Notes under the pieces: model-generated | The model's input: only the letters and a program-made list of their open reading frames with translations | Told to the model about the DNA's origin: nothing | Database searches by the model: none | Shown: one piece after another, positions 32,518 through 42,853 of the stretch | How the letters are laid out: each line of letters starts with the position of its first letter | Position numbering within the stretch: the stretch's first letter is position 1 | From: Dongia_B soli | GTDB taxonomy: Bacteria; Pseudomonadota; Alphaproteobacteria; Dongiales; Dongiaceae | Direction of reading: 5' to 3' | NCBI RefSeq assembly: GCF_034044715.1 | Contig: NZ_JAXCLW010000003.1 | Location: forward strand, 62,001 to 126,000 | DNA length: 64,000 nucleotides | Position numbers and translations under genes: made by a program

Positions 32518-33612
32518 TCACCGGTGGTTGTGCCGATGCAATGTCCCGCCGCTCAAGGGACGGGGGGCACCGGTGGTACCCGGAAAGCTAATCGGCAGGC
32601 CGGCAGAGGATCTTACGGCCATGAAGGCAAAAGCCTGCGCTTCCAAAGCATCGCCATCCCACCCGACTGCCTCGACCGGATCGACGGGGACGGATAGACG
32701 CCGGCGCAGCTCCTCCATTAGGACCGGATTGTGGCGTCCACCGCCGGTTACCAGCCAGCGGGCGGCAGGCTGCGGGAACCATTGCAGGGCCGCCGCTACC
32801 GTCGCCGCGGTAAAAGCCGTCAGCGTGGCCGCCCCATCAGCCGCCGAGGATCCGGTGGGCATGAGTTTGCGAAAGGCATCCCGATCGAGCGATTTCGGGG
32901 CCGGTGCCTGGAAATACGGGTGCGCCAACCAGTGCGCCAGCATTTGCTCGTCAACCCGTCCAGCCTTCGCCAAGGCGCCGCCGTGATCGACCGCCCGCCC
33001 CGTATGCAGGAGCGCCCAGTCGTCAATGAGGGCATTGGCCGGACCGGTATCGAAAGCCAGCAGATCCTGCTCGGGCGAACCGATCCAGGTGACATTGCCA
33101 ACGCCGCCGAGGTTAAGGACTGCCAGCGGCCCCGCCAGCCCCGCCGCCAAGGCCCGATGATAGACGGGCGCGAGGGGCGCCCCCTGCCCGCCAGCCGAGA
33201 CGTCATTGCTGCGGAAGTCATTGATGACATCGATGCCGGTCGCCTGGGCCAGCAGGGCGCCATCGCCGATCTGCCAGGTGCGGCGCTTCTCCGGCTCATG
33301 CAGGATGGTCTGGCCGTGGAAACCGATTAGGGCGATATCCCGGGGCGCGCGATCGGCCAGCCGCAACAGCTCCAACACAGCGACGGCATGTCGTTCGGTC
33401 AATTCCTGTTCCACCTCTGTGACAGTTTTTTCCTCCGCACCGCCAAGGCAGGCGCGCAGAGCACCGCGAAAGACGTCGTCATAAGGTATGGTCAGGCTCG
33501 GACCGTAAGCGGTGACCGCATTGCCGTCGGTGCGCAGCAGCGCCGCATCGATGCCGTCGCAGGACGTGCCACTCATTAGTCCGATGGCCCAGACTTCCGC
33601 CGATTTAGGCAT
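32518..33612 (-). CDS. anmK: Anhydro-N-acetylmuramic acid kinase
   Basis: A 364-residue AnmK, which phosphorylates and opens 1,6-anhydro-MurNAc during cell wall recycling. The family's N-terminal GLMSGTSCDGIDAALL is present, then IGFHGQTI, DFRSNDVSAGGQGAPLAPVYH, LNLGGVGNVTW, DTGPANALIDDW and the late VTGGGRHNP. The length is typical. It is divergent from tyrS with about 190 bp between; a 20-bp palindrome lies in that gap. Confidence 0.95.
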   Translation of the reverse strand: MPKSAEVWAIGLMSGTSCDGIDAALLRTDGNAVTAYGPSLTIPYDDVFRGALRACLGGAEEKTVTEVEQELTERHAVAVLELLRLADRAPRDIALIGFHGQTILHEPEKRRTWQIGDGALLAQATGIDVINDFRSNDVSAGGQGAPLAPVYHRALAAGLAGPLAVLNLGGVGNVTWIGSPEQDLLAFDTGPANALIDDWALLHTGRAVDHGGALAKAGRVDEQMLAHWLAHPYFQAPAPKSLDRDAFRKLMPTGSSAADGAATLTAFTAATVAAALQWFPQPAARWLVTGGGRHNPVLMEELRRRLSVPVDPVEAVGWDGDALEAQAFAFMAVRSSAGLPISFPGTTGAPRPLSGGTLHRHNHR

Positions 33613-33743
33613 ACTTCCCCTTCCACTCGTTACTCATCCCCAGGTTCATTCCCTGGCTCTTATCCCTGGCCTGCCCCTGGCGTCGAGTTTGATCGGCCTC
33701 GGCTTTCTGTGTTACATCAGCGCCCGTTCTCCGGGACACTAAC

Positions 33744-33763
33744 AAAATTTCCCGGGAAATTTT
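33744..33763. promoter_or_regulatory. Perfect 20-bp palindrome upstream of tyrS
   Basis: AAAATTTCCC followed directly by GGGAAATTTT, a perfect inverted repeat 38 bp before the tyrS ATG in the anmK/tyrS divergent region. It could be an operator for a dimeric regulator; no regulator is identified. Confidence 0.5.
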
Positions 33764-33801
33764 AGTCCGAGCCACCATTTTGCCCAAGCAACGAGCCTAA
33801 G

Positions 33802-35055
33802 ATGTTTAAGCCGAAATCAGATTTCCTGCGTGTGATCCTGGAGCGCGGTTACCTGCACCAGTGCACGGCGCTGGAGGAACTGGATGCCCTCGCCGCCAAG
33901 GGACCGATCACCGGCTATATCGGCTTCGATGCCACGGCGGACAGCCTGCATGTCGGCTCGATGGTGCAGATCATGCTGCTGCGCCGCCTGCAACAGACTG
34001 GCCATCGCGCCATCGCGCTAATGGGCGGCGGCACCACCAAGATCGGCGATCCCAGCTTCCGGGACCAGTCGCGCCCGCTGCTGGACGAAACGGCCATTAA
34101 CGCCAACCTCGCCGGGATCAAGAAGGTGTTCGGCAAGTTCCTGACATTCGGATCCGGTCCCACCGATGCCATGATGGTGAACAATGCCGATTGGCTGGAC
34201 CGCCTGAACTACATCGAATTCCTGCGCGATTTCGGCCGGCATTTCTCGGTCAATCGCATGCTGAGCTTCGATTCGGTCAAATTGCGCCTGGACCGCGAAC
34301 AGCCGCTAAGCTTCCTCGAATTCAATTACATGATCCTGCAGGCCTATGACTTTGTCGAATTGGCGCGGCGCAACAAGTGCGTCTTGCAGATGGGCGGGTC
34401 GGATCAATGGGGCAATATTGTCAACGGCGTTGAACTTGGCCGCCGCGTCGACAATCGCGACCTGTTCGGCCTGACCTCGCCGCTGATCACCACCGCTTCT
34501 GGGGCGAAAATGGGCAAGACGGCGGCCGGTGCGGTCTGGCTGAATGAGGAAAAGCTGTCCGCCTATGATTACTGGCAGTACTGGCGCAATACTGAGGACG
34601 CCGATGTCGGTCGGTTCCTGAAACTCTTCACCGATCTGCCGCTCGATGAGATCGCCAAGCTGGAAGCGTTGCAGGGTGCTGAGATCAACGAGGCGAAGAT
34701 CGTGCTGGCGAATGAAGCGACAGCTTTGTGCCACGGTTCGGCCGCCGCCGCCGCTGCTGCCGAAACCGCGCGGCGCACCTTCGTCGAGGGCGGACTGGGC
34801 GAGGAGCTGCCGAGCATCGATATCGCCCAGGCGGATCTCGCAACCGGTATCCCTGCCTATGAGCTGCTGCGCCGCAGCGGTCTCGTCACCAGCAATGGCG
34901 AAGCCCGCCGGCTGATCAAAGGCGGCGGCGCTCGCCTCAACGACGTCTCCATCAGTGACGAGAACCGCAAGATCGGCACCGCGGATATCAATGCCGACGG
35001 CGTGATCAAGCTGTCGTCAGGCAAGAAGCGGCATGCTGTGATCCGCGCCATCTGA
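33802..35055 (+). CDS. tyrS: Tyrosyl-tRNA synthetase
   Basis: A 417-residue class I aminoacyl-tRNA synthetase for tyrosine. YIGFDATADSLHVGSM holds the HIGH-like motif (HVGS), MGGSDQWGNIVNG is the tyrosine-binding signature, and KMGKTAAGAVWL is the KMSKS-like loop. A C-terminal S4 domain (YELLRRSGLVTSNGEARRLIKGGGARLND) binds tRNA. The gene is monocistronic and converges on the AsmA-like gene with only a 4-bp gap. Confidence 0.97.
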   Translation: MFKPKSDFLRVILERGYLHQCTALEELDALAAKGPITGYIGFDATADSLHVGSMVQIMLLRRLQQTGHRAIALMGGGTTKIGDPSFRDQSRPLLDETAINANLAGIKKVFGKFLTFGSGPTDAMMVNNADWLDRLNYIEFLRDFGRHFSVNRMLSFDSVKLRLDREQPLSFLEFNYMILQAYDFVELARRNKCVLQMGGSDQWGNIVNGVELGRRVDNRDLFGLTSPLITTASGAKMGKTAAGAVWLNEEKLSAYDYWQYWRNTEDADVGRFLKLFTDLPLDEIAKLEALQGAEINEAKIVLANEATALCHGSAAAAAAAETARRTFVEGGLGEELPSIDIAQADLATGIPAYELLRRSGLVTSNGEARRLIKGGGARLNDVSISDENRKIGTADINADGVIKLSSGKKRHAVIRAI

Positions 35056-35059
35056 GCGG

Positions 35060-38000
35060 CTACTTGTTCTCCTGATTGCGCGGCTTCGGCCGCGCAGGCA
35101 CCTGGCCGACATCATCGTTATCGTCCGCATCGGTGCTGTCATTGCTGAAAAGATTGCGCAGGAAGCCCGGCGCCAGCGCGGACCAGGGATTGATATCGAT
35201 CTTAGGTTCGGCCAATCCGCCCGTGATCGCGTATGTCGCGGCAAATAACCCTTCACCGGCACCACCCTGGATGATGTTGCCGATCACCGGAATGTTGCCG
35301 AGAATGCTGTTGAAGGCATAAGCGGGCACCAGCGTGCCCTTGACATTGATCTGATCGCGGTCGAGATCGATGCGGCCTTGCGCCGTCAGGCCGATCGACG
35401 GGCCGGCACTGCGGAATTTGCGGATATCAACGACACCTCGGGTCTTGGTGAACCTGGCAGTGGCGCCATCGAAGAAGAAGCCCTCGCCAGTCAGCACATC
35501 GACGAGCCCGGTGAGCGAGGCGACTGTCAGAAAGCGGACGAAGAAGGGCGTGCCGACCAGGCGGTAGGATTTCATCTCCAGCTTGCCGCGCAAGGGCCGT
35601 TTGGGCTCACTGTCATTGACCGTACCGGTAATCGATAGCTCGCCGCCTTTGATATAATCGTAGATATTCAGGGCCTGCAATGCGCCGCCGCCATCCTTCG
35701 TCTGCGCCGTCAGTTGATGCATGCCGTTGCCGGCTGGCCGATAGGCGAAAGTCAGTGGCTGCCCGCCAGGCAAGCTGGCACGCACATCAATGATGTCCCA
35801 CCACAGCGGGTCACGCTTGACCTCGACCGACACGTTGCTCAGTTCGCGCCCATCGGCGATACGGGCGGTGCGAAGATTTGCGGCTTTCAGGGTGAAGGGG
35901 CGCTGCGGCGTCTCCGCTTCGGCTTCCAAGGTGGCATCGTCCTTTGGCGGCATCTTTCGTGCCGTATCATCGCTCGACATATACGGCTCGACATCCAAGG
36001 TCCCGCCGCCGACCACGACATCGATACGATCGCCGACAAAGCTCGCCTCTACATCCTCGACATCCGTGTGATCGTATTTGGCTTCCGCGATCTTGACCTT
36101 GTCGACACCACCATCGGGCTTGAAGGTCAGGCTGCCATTGCCGGAAAGATTGCCTGCTGTCACGGCGAAAGACGGGATCGCCACGGCTCTGTCGCCGACC
36201 AGATCCAACCGTAATTTGGCAGCGCCGGATGTTCCGGCCGGTTTGCGCCATTTCAGAAAATCGATATTGATCGTCGAATCCCGCAAGTCGAAGGTGGCAT
36301 CCAACTGCCCCCGCTTGTCGGGATAGCGCGTAAAGGTGAGGTCCGCCTTCCCCGGCCCGTCGATATAGGGCCGAAAATCATATCCGAGCAGCGCGCGCTG
36401 ATCCGCCGTGGCGGTGCCGACCGCGTGAATCTGCTGGTCGAATTGCGCATTGTCGGTGAAGTTCTCGGTCCAGCTGACATCGAGGGGAATCCCCGCCAGT
36501 TTCGCCGGCCCCTTGATGGTCATGCTTTTCTGCGTCAAATCGAGCGAGAGGTTGCCCTCCGTGACGTCCTGGCCAAACATCGCCTTTTTCAGGCCGATAT
36601 TCTCCAGCGTGGCGCGTACCGCCAGCTTCACCCGCGCGAAAGTCAGATCCTTTTCCGCCGGGAAGTCGAATTGTATATGCGCCGTCGCATCGCCGCTGCT
36701 ATTGGCCGGCTTCAAACCCAGCTTGGTCGGATAGCCGAGACGCGGATTATCCAGCAAGGTCAGGGCATCCACCAGCGGACTGCTGAGATCGCCACCGACA
36801 CTGACCGTCTGATCCTCCTGGTCGAGCCCGGCAATCATCAGCTTGCCGCCGGTGATCTTGATCTTGCCGGCACGACCGCCCTTGATATCGGCGGCGAATT
36901 GTTTCTCGGTAAATGTTGCGGTTGCCGAGCCCCCGGTGATCGGCGGCAACGGACGCAGGTAATGGACTGTCAGGTTGCTCACCTGCATCGTGCCATTGAC
37001 TTCGACTACCGGACGCTCGCCCGGCGTGGCCGGCGCTCTGAGCATGATACTGGCTTGCAGATCGTCGATCATGCCGGCGGGGATATTGGGCACCAGCCAA
37101 GCCCGCGTATCCTCCGCGGCGCCAATCGGCCAATAGCCGTCCATCAATGCCGCATCGAACTTGCTGGCCGACAGCTTCAATTGCACTTTCATCGGCCCAC
37201 CATCCGAAGCGGTCCCGCGTAAAAGCCCCTCGATCGAACCCGTCAGCCGCAGGATCGGCCCATCGATATTCGCCGTCAGATCATAGAGCGTGATGAGGTC
37301 ATTCGAGGAATCGAGGCTGCCCGCCAGAGAAAGCGACTGGAGGGGGATGGGCTTCTTGATGTGCTCCGGCATGGAGACCGTACCGGGACCGCCCGTCATC
37401 TCGAAATGCGTGGGGCCAATCCTGCCGTCGAGATCGAATTCCGTCTTCACGCGGCCGCTCAGCGGCACATCGACATTCTCAAGTATCTTCAGACCGGGTT
37501 GGGCGAGTTGCAGCTTGCTCGCCTGCAGGCCGTTCATTTGCGCATCGATTTCGAGTTTCTTGGTCTTGTTGCTCAGTCTCAACTGGCCGGTCAGGGAAGC
37601 CGGCGAACCGAGATCCGGCGATTCAAGACTGATCGTCCCATCAAGCCCCTCGCGATCGCGCGTCACATTGATCTGCACCTGCTCGGCGCGCCAGAAAGTC
37701 CGGGCCTGACGATCCGCCAAAGTGATATCGCCGCCGATGATGGCGACTTCCGTGAGGTAGCCGGTCTGTTTGTGAGGATCTGGCGGCGCCAGCAATTCAC
37801 CGAAAACCCGCGCCAGCACCTCAGACTGGTTGTCCGCCGCATCCGCTGAATCGCCCGCCAGTTCATGGGGCCCGAACATCAGCCGGTTATCGTGGCTGCG
37901 CCAGAATCGCAACGAAGGTCCAAAAATTTCGATCCGGCTGGGCGCGATCACGCCGCGCATCAAGGCTCGGGCGCTTAATGAAATACCGGCTTCCGGAATG

Positions 38001-38281
38001 GTTGCGAGATCCCGCCCCTTGCGATCGCGGACATGCAGATTGACGCCGCGCACATCCAAAGCGCGGCGCCAGCCGGCCCAGGTGAGAACGGCATCGTCGA
38101 TCGTAATCCGCAGGTCCTGGTCAGGTCCATTGACGGCCTCTTCCAGATACGGCACCAGAAATCGCAGATGGACCGGCCCTTCATAGGTCAACCGCCAGGC
38201 CAGAAACCCGATCAGCAGGGCCAAGCCAGCCAGGGCGGCACCGAGAGCCTCCAGCACAAACTTTGTCGTGCGTCGTATCAC
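35060..38281 (-). CDS. Large AsmA/YhdP-like envelope protein
   Basis: A 1073-residue protein with an N-terminal membrane anchor (LEALGAALAGLALLIGFLAW) and a long beta-rich periplasmic region, of the AsmA-like/DUF3971 (YhdP-type) class. These proteins are thought to bridge inner and outer membrane and move phospholipids. The C-terminal region (RGVVDIRKFRSAGPSIGLTAQGRIDLDRDQINVKGTLVPAYAFNSILGNIPVIGNI and GGLAEPKIDINPWSALAPGFLRNLF) is the conserved AsmA-like end, without a second membrane helix. It is divergent from glnE with about 130 bp between. Confidence 0.85.
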   Translation of the reverse strand: MIRRTTKFVLEALGAALAGLALLIGFLAWRLTYEGPVHLRFLVPYLEEAVNGPDQDLRITIDDAVLTWAGWRRALDVRGVNLHVRDRKGRDLATIPEAGISLSARALMRGVIAPSRIEIFGPSLRFWRSHDNRLMFGPHELAGDSADAADNQSEVLARVFGELLAPPDPHKQTGYLTEVAIIGGDITLADRQARTFWRAEQVQINVTRDREGLDGTISLESPDLGSPASLTGQLRLSNKTKKLEIDAQMNGLQASKLQLAQPGLKILENVDVPLSGRVKTEFDLDGRIGPTHFEMTGGPGTVSMPEHIKKPIPLQSLSLAGSLDSSNDLITLYDLTANIDGPILRLTGSIEGLLRGTASDGGPMKVQLKLSASKFDAALMDGYWPIGAAEDTRAWLVPNIPAGMIDDLQASIMLRAPATPGERPVVEVNGTMQVSNLTVHYLRPLPPITGGSATATFTEKQFAADIKGGRAGKIKITGGKLMIAGLDQEDQTVSVGGDLSSPLVDALTLLDNPRLGYPTKLGLKPANSSGDATAHIQFDFPAEKDLTFARVKLAVRATLENIGLKKAMFGQDVTEGNLSLDLTQKSMTIKGPAKLAGIPLDVSWTENFTDNAQFDQQIHAVGTATADQRALLGYDFRPYIDGPGKADLTFTRYPDKRGQLDATFDLRDSTINIDFLKWRKPAGTSGAAKLRLDLVGDRAVAIPSFAVTAGNLSGNGSLTFKPDGGVDKVKIAEAKYDHTDVEDVEASFVGDRIDVVVGGGTLDVEPYMSSDDTARKMPPKDDATLEAEAETPQRPFTLKAANLRTARIADGRELSNVSVEVKRDPLWWDIIDVRASLPGGQPLTFAYRPAGNGMHQLTAQTKDGGGALQALNIYDYIKGGELSITGTVNDSEPKRPLRGKLEMKSYRLVGTPFFVRFLTVASLTGLVDVLTGEGFFFDGATARFTKTRGVVDIRKFRSAGPSIGLTAQGRIDLDRDQINVKGTLVPAYAFNSILGNIPVIGNIIQGGAGEGLFAATYAITGGLAEPKIDINPWSALAPGFLRNLFSNDSTDADDNDDVGQVPARPKPRNQENK

Positions 38282-38408
38282 GTCCCCACCATTGGTATCC
38301 TAGCCGTCGGTTTCCTCTCCCTTCTGGCCCCTGGCCTGTCAGTGATCTTGACCATGCCGCCATCCTTCAGCAGTCTCGATCACAGCCATAGCCGTCCCCC
38401 GAGCCTGC

Positions 38409-41384
38409 ATGATGCCCTCGATTGACCAGCAACCGACCCTCGCCCTTGATCCAGCGCGCTTGCCGCGTCCAAGCGACATCCGCCAGGCCGAACTTGGCCG
38501 TGAGCATCTGGCCGAGAAACTGCGGGCCGAGAATTCGGACGGCGCTGTCAACCAGCTGAAATCGCCCGGTGTCGCAGCCCTGCTTGATGCGATTTTCGGC
38601 AATAGTCCCTTCCTTGGGCAATGCATTCTCGCCGAGTCGGCTTTCTTCCTGGAAGTTTTAACCAACCGGCCAGAGGCTGTCTGTAATAAAGTATTGCAAA
38701 ATCTAAAGGATTCGACTGCTGCCAGCGGCGAAGAGCAGGAATTGATGCGTCTGCTCCGCCGTGCCAAGCGGCAATGCGCCCTGCTCATTGCCGTCGCCGA
38801 CATCGCCGGCTGGTGGTCACTGGAGGAGGTGACCGGTGCCTTGAGCGATCTTGCCGAGACCGCCTTGCAGGCTGCCATCGGATTCTTGCTGCGGCGCCTG
38901 CATGATGGGGGGGAAATCATCCTGCCCAATCTGGTGCATCCCCTAAAGGATTGCGGGCTCATTGTGCTCGCCCTCGGAAAGTTGGGCGCCCGGGAGCTCA
39001 ATTACAGCTCAGATATCGACCTTATGATTCTGTTCGAGCCCGAAAAGGTCCGATATGAAGGACGCAAAAGCGTTCAGGAATGCTTTGTCCGTCTCGCGCG
39101 CAATCTTGTCAGGTTGATGCAGGACGTGACCGAGGACGGCTACGTCTTCCGCACCGATCTGCGGTTGCGACCCGATCCCGGCTCCACACCCCTGGCACTC
39201 TCGACCTTGGCGGCAGAAACCTATTACGAGGGCATGGGGCAGAATTGGGAACGGGCGGCCATGATCAAGGCCCGTCTGGTCGCCGGCGACGAAGTTGCAG
39301 GCGCCCAGTTCCTCCGCAATCTGCGCCCTTTCATCTGGCGCAAGCATCTCGACTTCGCCGCCATTCAGGACATCCATTCGATCAAACGGCAAATCCACGC
39401 AGTTAAAGGGCACCGCGAAGTGGCTGTTGCCGGCCACAATATCAAAGTGGGACGTGGCGGCATCCGCGAGATCGAATTCTTCGCCCAAACCCAGCAATTG
39501 ATCTGGGGCGGCCGATTGCCGGAATTGCGGGTCCCGGCGACCTGCGCTGCCATCGATATGCTGGTCGCCTTCGACAAGACCAAGCCGGCGGTGGCGGCGG
39601 CGTTGAAGGAAGCTTACCGCTATCTGCGTCATGTCGAGCATCGGCTGCAGATGATCGCCGATCAACAGACGCAGACCTTGCCAGAAGCAGGCATGGCGCT
39701 TGACCGGCTCGCCTTGTTCTGCGGCCATGGCGATACCGCCGAATTCTCGCGCGTGCTGCTGCATCATCTGGGACAGGTCGAAGATCACTACGCCGAACTG
39801 TTCGAGGAATCGCCGTCGCTGGGCGGCAGCGCCGAAGCTGGATCCGGCAATCTCGTCTTCACCGGAACCGAGGACGACCCAGCCACGGTCGAGACGTTAC
39901 AGCAGATGGGCTTCACTGACGGCGCCGCGGTTTCCGCACTGGTACGCGCCTGGCATCATGGCCGATATCGCTCGACCCGCAGCGCCCGTGCCCGTGAGTT
40001 GCTGACTGAATTGATGCCGCAATTGCTGGAAAGCCTGACGAAGACGGCAGATCCCGATACCGCTTTTCGCCGTTTCGATGGCTTTCTCCGGGGATTGCCG
40101 GCCGGTGTGCAGCTTTTCTCGCTGCTTTACGCCAACCCCAACCTGCTCGGCCTCATCGCCGATGTCATGGGTTCCGCGCCGTTACTGGCGGAGATGGTCA
40201 GCCATTCGCCGGTTCTGCTCGACGGCGTCCTGAGCGCCGGCTTCTTCGAGGCGGTGCCGGACCGTGAGGATCTGCAGCGCGATCTCGCGCGCCAGCTCGC
40301 CATGGGCAACGATTTTCAGGACAGCCTCGATATCCTTCGTCGCTGGACCAAGGACCTGCAATTCCAGATCGGCGTGCGCCTGCTGCATAGCGGCGCCTAT
40401 ATCGATGCGGCGGCCAGCGACCTGAGCGATGTCGCCGATACGGCCATTGCGGCATTGCTGCCGCTGGTCACCGAGGAATTCGCGCGCCAGCACGGGGCAT
40501 TGCCAGGAGAAGGTCTGGCGGTCATCGCACTTGGCAAACTCGGCAGCCGGGAGATGACCATTACCTCCGATCTCGACCTGGTTTTCATCTACGACATACC
40601 GGAGGGTGCCGAGGATTGGGACAGCACGTTGTCGGATGGCGCCAAACCGCTGGCACCGATGCAATATTATGCCAGGCTGGCGCAACGCTTCATCAATGCG
40701 ATGACCGCCATGACCGGCGAGGGCAAGCTTTTTGATGTCGATATGCGCTTGCGGCCCTCCGGCAATTCCGGCCCGATCGCCAGCGGCCTCGGCCCCTTCG
40801 AACGCTATCAGAGCGAGGAGGCCTGGACGTGGGAACATATGGCGCTGACTCGCGCCCGGGTGGTCGCCGGCAAACCGGGGATGCAAGCGCGTATCGAAGA
40901 TACCTTGCGGCGTATTCTGGCCCGGCCGCGCAATCCCGAGAAGCTGCGAACCGATATCGTCGACATGCGCCAGCGTATCCTACAGCAATATCGCGGCGAC
41001 AATCCCTGGGACCTGAAATACTATCGGGGCGGCCAGGTGGATATCGATTTCGTCGCGCAATATCTCCAATTACGTCACGCGCATGCGCATCCGCAACTCC
41101 TGCGGCGCAATCCGATCAGCAGCCTGAAAGCGGCACGCGAGCTCAATTTGCTCGAGGCAGAGATGGCCGACGATCTGATCATCGCCGGCACGCTTTGGAG
41201 CCGGTTGCAGCAGATGATCCGCCTGATGGTTGCCGGCCGCATCGACAACACGAAGCTGCCGCCGCCGACCCAGAACCACCTGGCCATGGTTGCCGGTTGC
41301 CCCGATTTTCCTGCTCTCCAGGAAGAAATCGAGATGCGCGCACAATCTGCTTTGCGCGCCGTCACCAGTTTGTTATCGGGATAA
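38409..41384 (+). CDS. glnE: Glutamine synthetase adenylyltransferase/adenylyl-removing enzyme
   Basis: A 991-residue bifunctional GlnE that adenylylates and deadenylylates glutamine synthetase in response to PII and glutamine. Two nucleotidyltransferase domains are seen, each with the GxxxSD(I/L)DL core: LGKLGARELNYSSDIDLMILFE in the N-terminal (removal) half and LGKLGSREMTITSDLDLVFIYD in the C-terminal (addition) half. The length fits. Together with the nearby amtB, it gives this region a nitrogen-control flavour, although the two are about 1.5 kb apart and not in one operon. Confidence 0.95.
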   Translation: MMPSIDQQPTLALDPARLPRPSDIRQAELGREHLAEKLRAENSDGAVNQLKSPGVAALLDAIFGNSPFLGQCILAESAFFLEVLTNRPEAVCNKVLQNLKDSTAASGEEQELMRLLRRAKRQCALLIAVADIAGWWSLEEVTGALSDLAETALQAAIGFLLRRLHDGGEIILPNLVHPLKDCGLIVLALGKLGARELNYSSDIDLMILFEPEKVRYEGRKSVQECFVRLARNLVRLMQDVTEDGYVFRTDLRLRPDPGSTPLALSTLAAETYYEGMGQNWERAAMIKARLVAGDEVAGAQFLRNLRPFIWRKHLDFAAIQDIHSIKRQIHAVKGHREVAVAGHNIKVGRGGIREIEFFAQTQQLIWGGRLPELRVPATCAAIDMLVAFDKTKPAVAAALKEAYRYLRHVEHRLQMIADQQTQTLPEAGMALDRLALFCGHGDTAEFSRVLLHHLGQVEDHYAELFEESPSLGGSAEAGSGNLVFTGTEDDPATVETLQQMGFTDGAAVSALVRAWHHGRYRSTRSARARELLTELMPQLLESLTKTADPDTAFRRFDGFLRGLPAGVQLFSLLYANPNLLGLIADVMGSAPLLAEMVSHSPVLLDGVLSAGFFEAVPDREDLQRDLARQLAMGNDFQDSLDILRRWTKDLQFQIGVRLLHSGAYIDAAASDLSDVADTAIAALLPLVTEEFARQHGALPGEGLAVIALGKLGSREMTITSDLDLVFIYDIPEGAEDWDSTLSDGAKPLAPMQYYARLAQRFINAMTAMTGEGKLFDVDMRLRPSGNSGPIASGLGPFERYQSEEAWTWEHMALTRARVVAGKPGMQARIEDTLRRILARPRNPEKLRTDIVDMRQRILQQYRGDNPWDLKYYRGGQVDIDFVAQYLQLRHAHAHPQLLRRNPISSLKAARELNLLEAEMADDLIIAGTLWSRLQQMIRLMVAGRIDNTKLPPPTQNHLAMVAGCPDFPALQEEIEMRAQSALRAVTSLLSG

Positions 41385-41457
41385 GAGCAGGACTGGGCTA
41401 TGATCCAAGCCACGATCCAGCAATGGACGAATGATCGCGTGTCACGAGGGAAATAAT

Positions 41458-41922
41458 ATGTCGTTGAGTATCGGCGATAAAGCACCGGCTTTCACCATGA
41501 AGACCGATGGTGGCGGTAAGGTTTCGCTTGCCAGCCTGAAAGGCAAAAATGTCGTTCTTTATTTCTATCCAAAGGACGACACCAGCGGCTGCACCGCCGA
41601 AGCTTGCGGTTTTCGCGACGATATGCCGAGCTTCGGCAAAATCGATGCGGTCGTGATCGGCGTTTCGCGCGATAGCGTCGAAAGCCACGATAAATTCAAG
41701 AAAAAATATGATCTGAATTTTCCCCTTGCCAGCGACGAGACCGGCAAAGTCACCGAAGATTACGGCGTCTGGGTGGAAAAGAGCATGTACGGCAAAAAGT
41801 ATATGGGAATCGAGCGCGCGACCTTTTTGATCGATGGTAAAGGGATCATTCGCGGCATCTGGCGTAAGGTGAAAGTGAACGGGCATGTCGAGGATGTGCT
41901 GAAGGCCATCAAGGCGCTCTGA
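41458..41922 (+). CDS. bcp: Thiol peroxidase Bcp (peroxiredoxin Q)
   Basis: A 154-residue atypical 2-Cys/1-Cys peroxiredoxin that reduces peroxides with thioredoxin. The active site is KDDTSGCTAEACGFRDD, with the peroxidatic Cys followed five residues later by the resolving Cys typical of PrxQ. SDETGKVTEDYGVW and ERATFLIDGKG are conserved. I use the ATG at 41458 with GAGGG upstream. It follows glnE by about 70 bp; a GC-rich hairpin without T-run follows its stop. Confidence 0.95.
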   Translation: MSLSIGDKAPAFTMKTDGGGKVSLASLKGKNVVLYFYPKDDTSGCTAEACGFRDDMPSFGKIDAVVIGVSRDSVESHDKFKKKYDLNFPLASDETGKVTEDYGVWVEKSMYGKKYMGIERATFLIDGKGIIRGIWRKVKVNGHVEDVLKAIKAL

Positions 41923-42020
41923 GGGAGCGTCCCAGGTTAGCTCCCTTGCGGATGGGTCTGGCGGGAGATAGGCGCGAAGGGATCTCTGGCTTTCCACCTT
42001 CGCCCGGTTATGATGCCGCC

Positions 42021-42815
42021 ATGAAACTGCGGCACTCGGCAATCGATATTCTGACCACGGCGGATCCAGCGCTTAAAGTCGCCAAGTCGCGCGAGCTCGC
42101 TTCTGCTTGGCGCGCCGGCGCTGTCGAGCAAGGTTTCACTCCAGCCCACATGCCCGATCGACCGGCGCGGCCTGAACGACCGGAATTATGCCGACCCGGT
42201 GATATGCCGAGGCGCAAGGCCAGCGGCAGCGCCGCGAAACGCATTGCTTTGTTGCATGCCCTGGCGCATATCGAGCTCAATGCCATCGATCTCGCCTGGG
42301 ATATGGTGGCGCGTTTCGGTAGCGACGACTCGCCCCGCGGTTTTTTTGATGATTGGGTTCGTGTCGGCGATGAGGAAGCACTGCATTTTGCCTTGCTGAG
42401 CCAGCGCCTTCAATCGCTCGGCGCCGCCTACGGCGATTTGCCCGCTCATGATGGCTTATGGAGTGCGGCCACCGAGACGGCGCATGATCTTCTGGCCCGG
42501 CTCGCCATCGTGCCCCTGGTTCTTGAAGCGCGCGGCCTCGATGTCACGCCGACGATGATCACCGATCTGAAACGCTTCGGTGACAGCGAAAGTGCGGCCA
42601 TCCTACAGCGCATCTATGACGATGAGATCGGCCATGTGGAGATCGGCAGCCGATGGTTTCACGCCATTGCCGAAAAACGCAATCTTGTACCTGTTGAGGC
42701 TTGGCAGGAATTGGTGAAGCGGCATTTCCGCGGCCATCTCAAGAGGCCATTCAACACGGCCGCCCGCGACACCGCGCATCTGCCGGCAGATTTTTATGAA
42801 CCGATCGCTGGCTGA
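42021..42815 (+). CDS. DUF455 ferritin-like protein
   Basis: A 264-residue protein of the DUF455 (COG2833) ferritin-like family. Helical segments carry a likely di-metal site: HALAHIELNAIDLAWD and the later DDEIGHVEIGSRWF (ExxH motifs). PDRPARPERP and the C-terminal HLPADFYEPIA are typical of the family. The biochemical role is unknown. An ATG at 42021 (MKLRHSAID) gives a normal start; the frame extends to 41946. It follows bcp closely, and the pairing of a peroxidase with a di-iron-type protein may be meaningful, but this is inference. Confidence 0.85.
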   Translation: MKLRHSAIDILTTADPALKVAKSRELASAWRAGAVEQGFTPAHMPDRPARPERPELCRPGDMPRRKASGSAAKRIALLHALAHIELNAIDLAWDMVARFGSDDSPRGFFDDWVRVGDEEALHFALLSQRLQSLGAAYGDLPAHDGLWSAATETAHDLLARLAIVPLVLEARGLDVTPTMITDLKRFGDSESAAILQRIYDDEIGHVEIGSRWFHAIAEKRNLVPVEAWQELVKRHFRGHLKRPFNTAARDTAHLPADFYEPIAG

Positions 42816-42853
42816 GCGGCAGCCGAGACGGCAACCGGCTCTCCTGTTCACGA

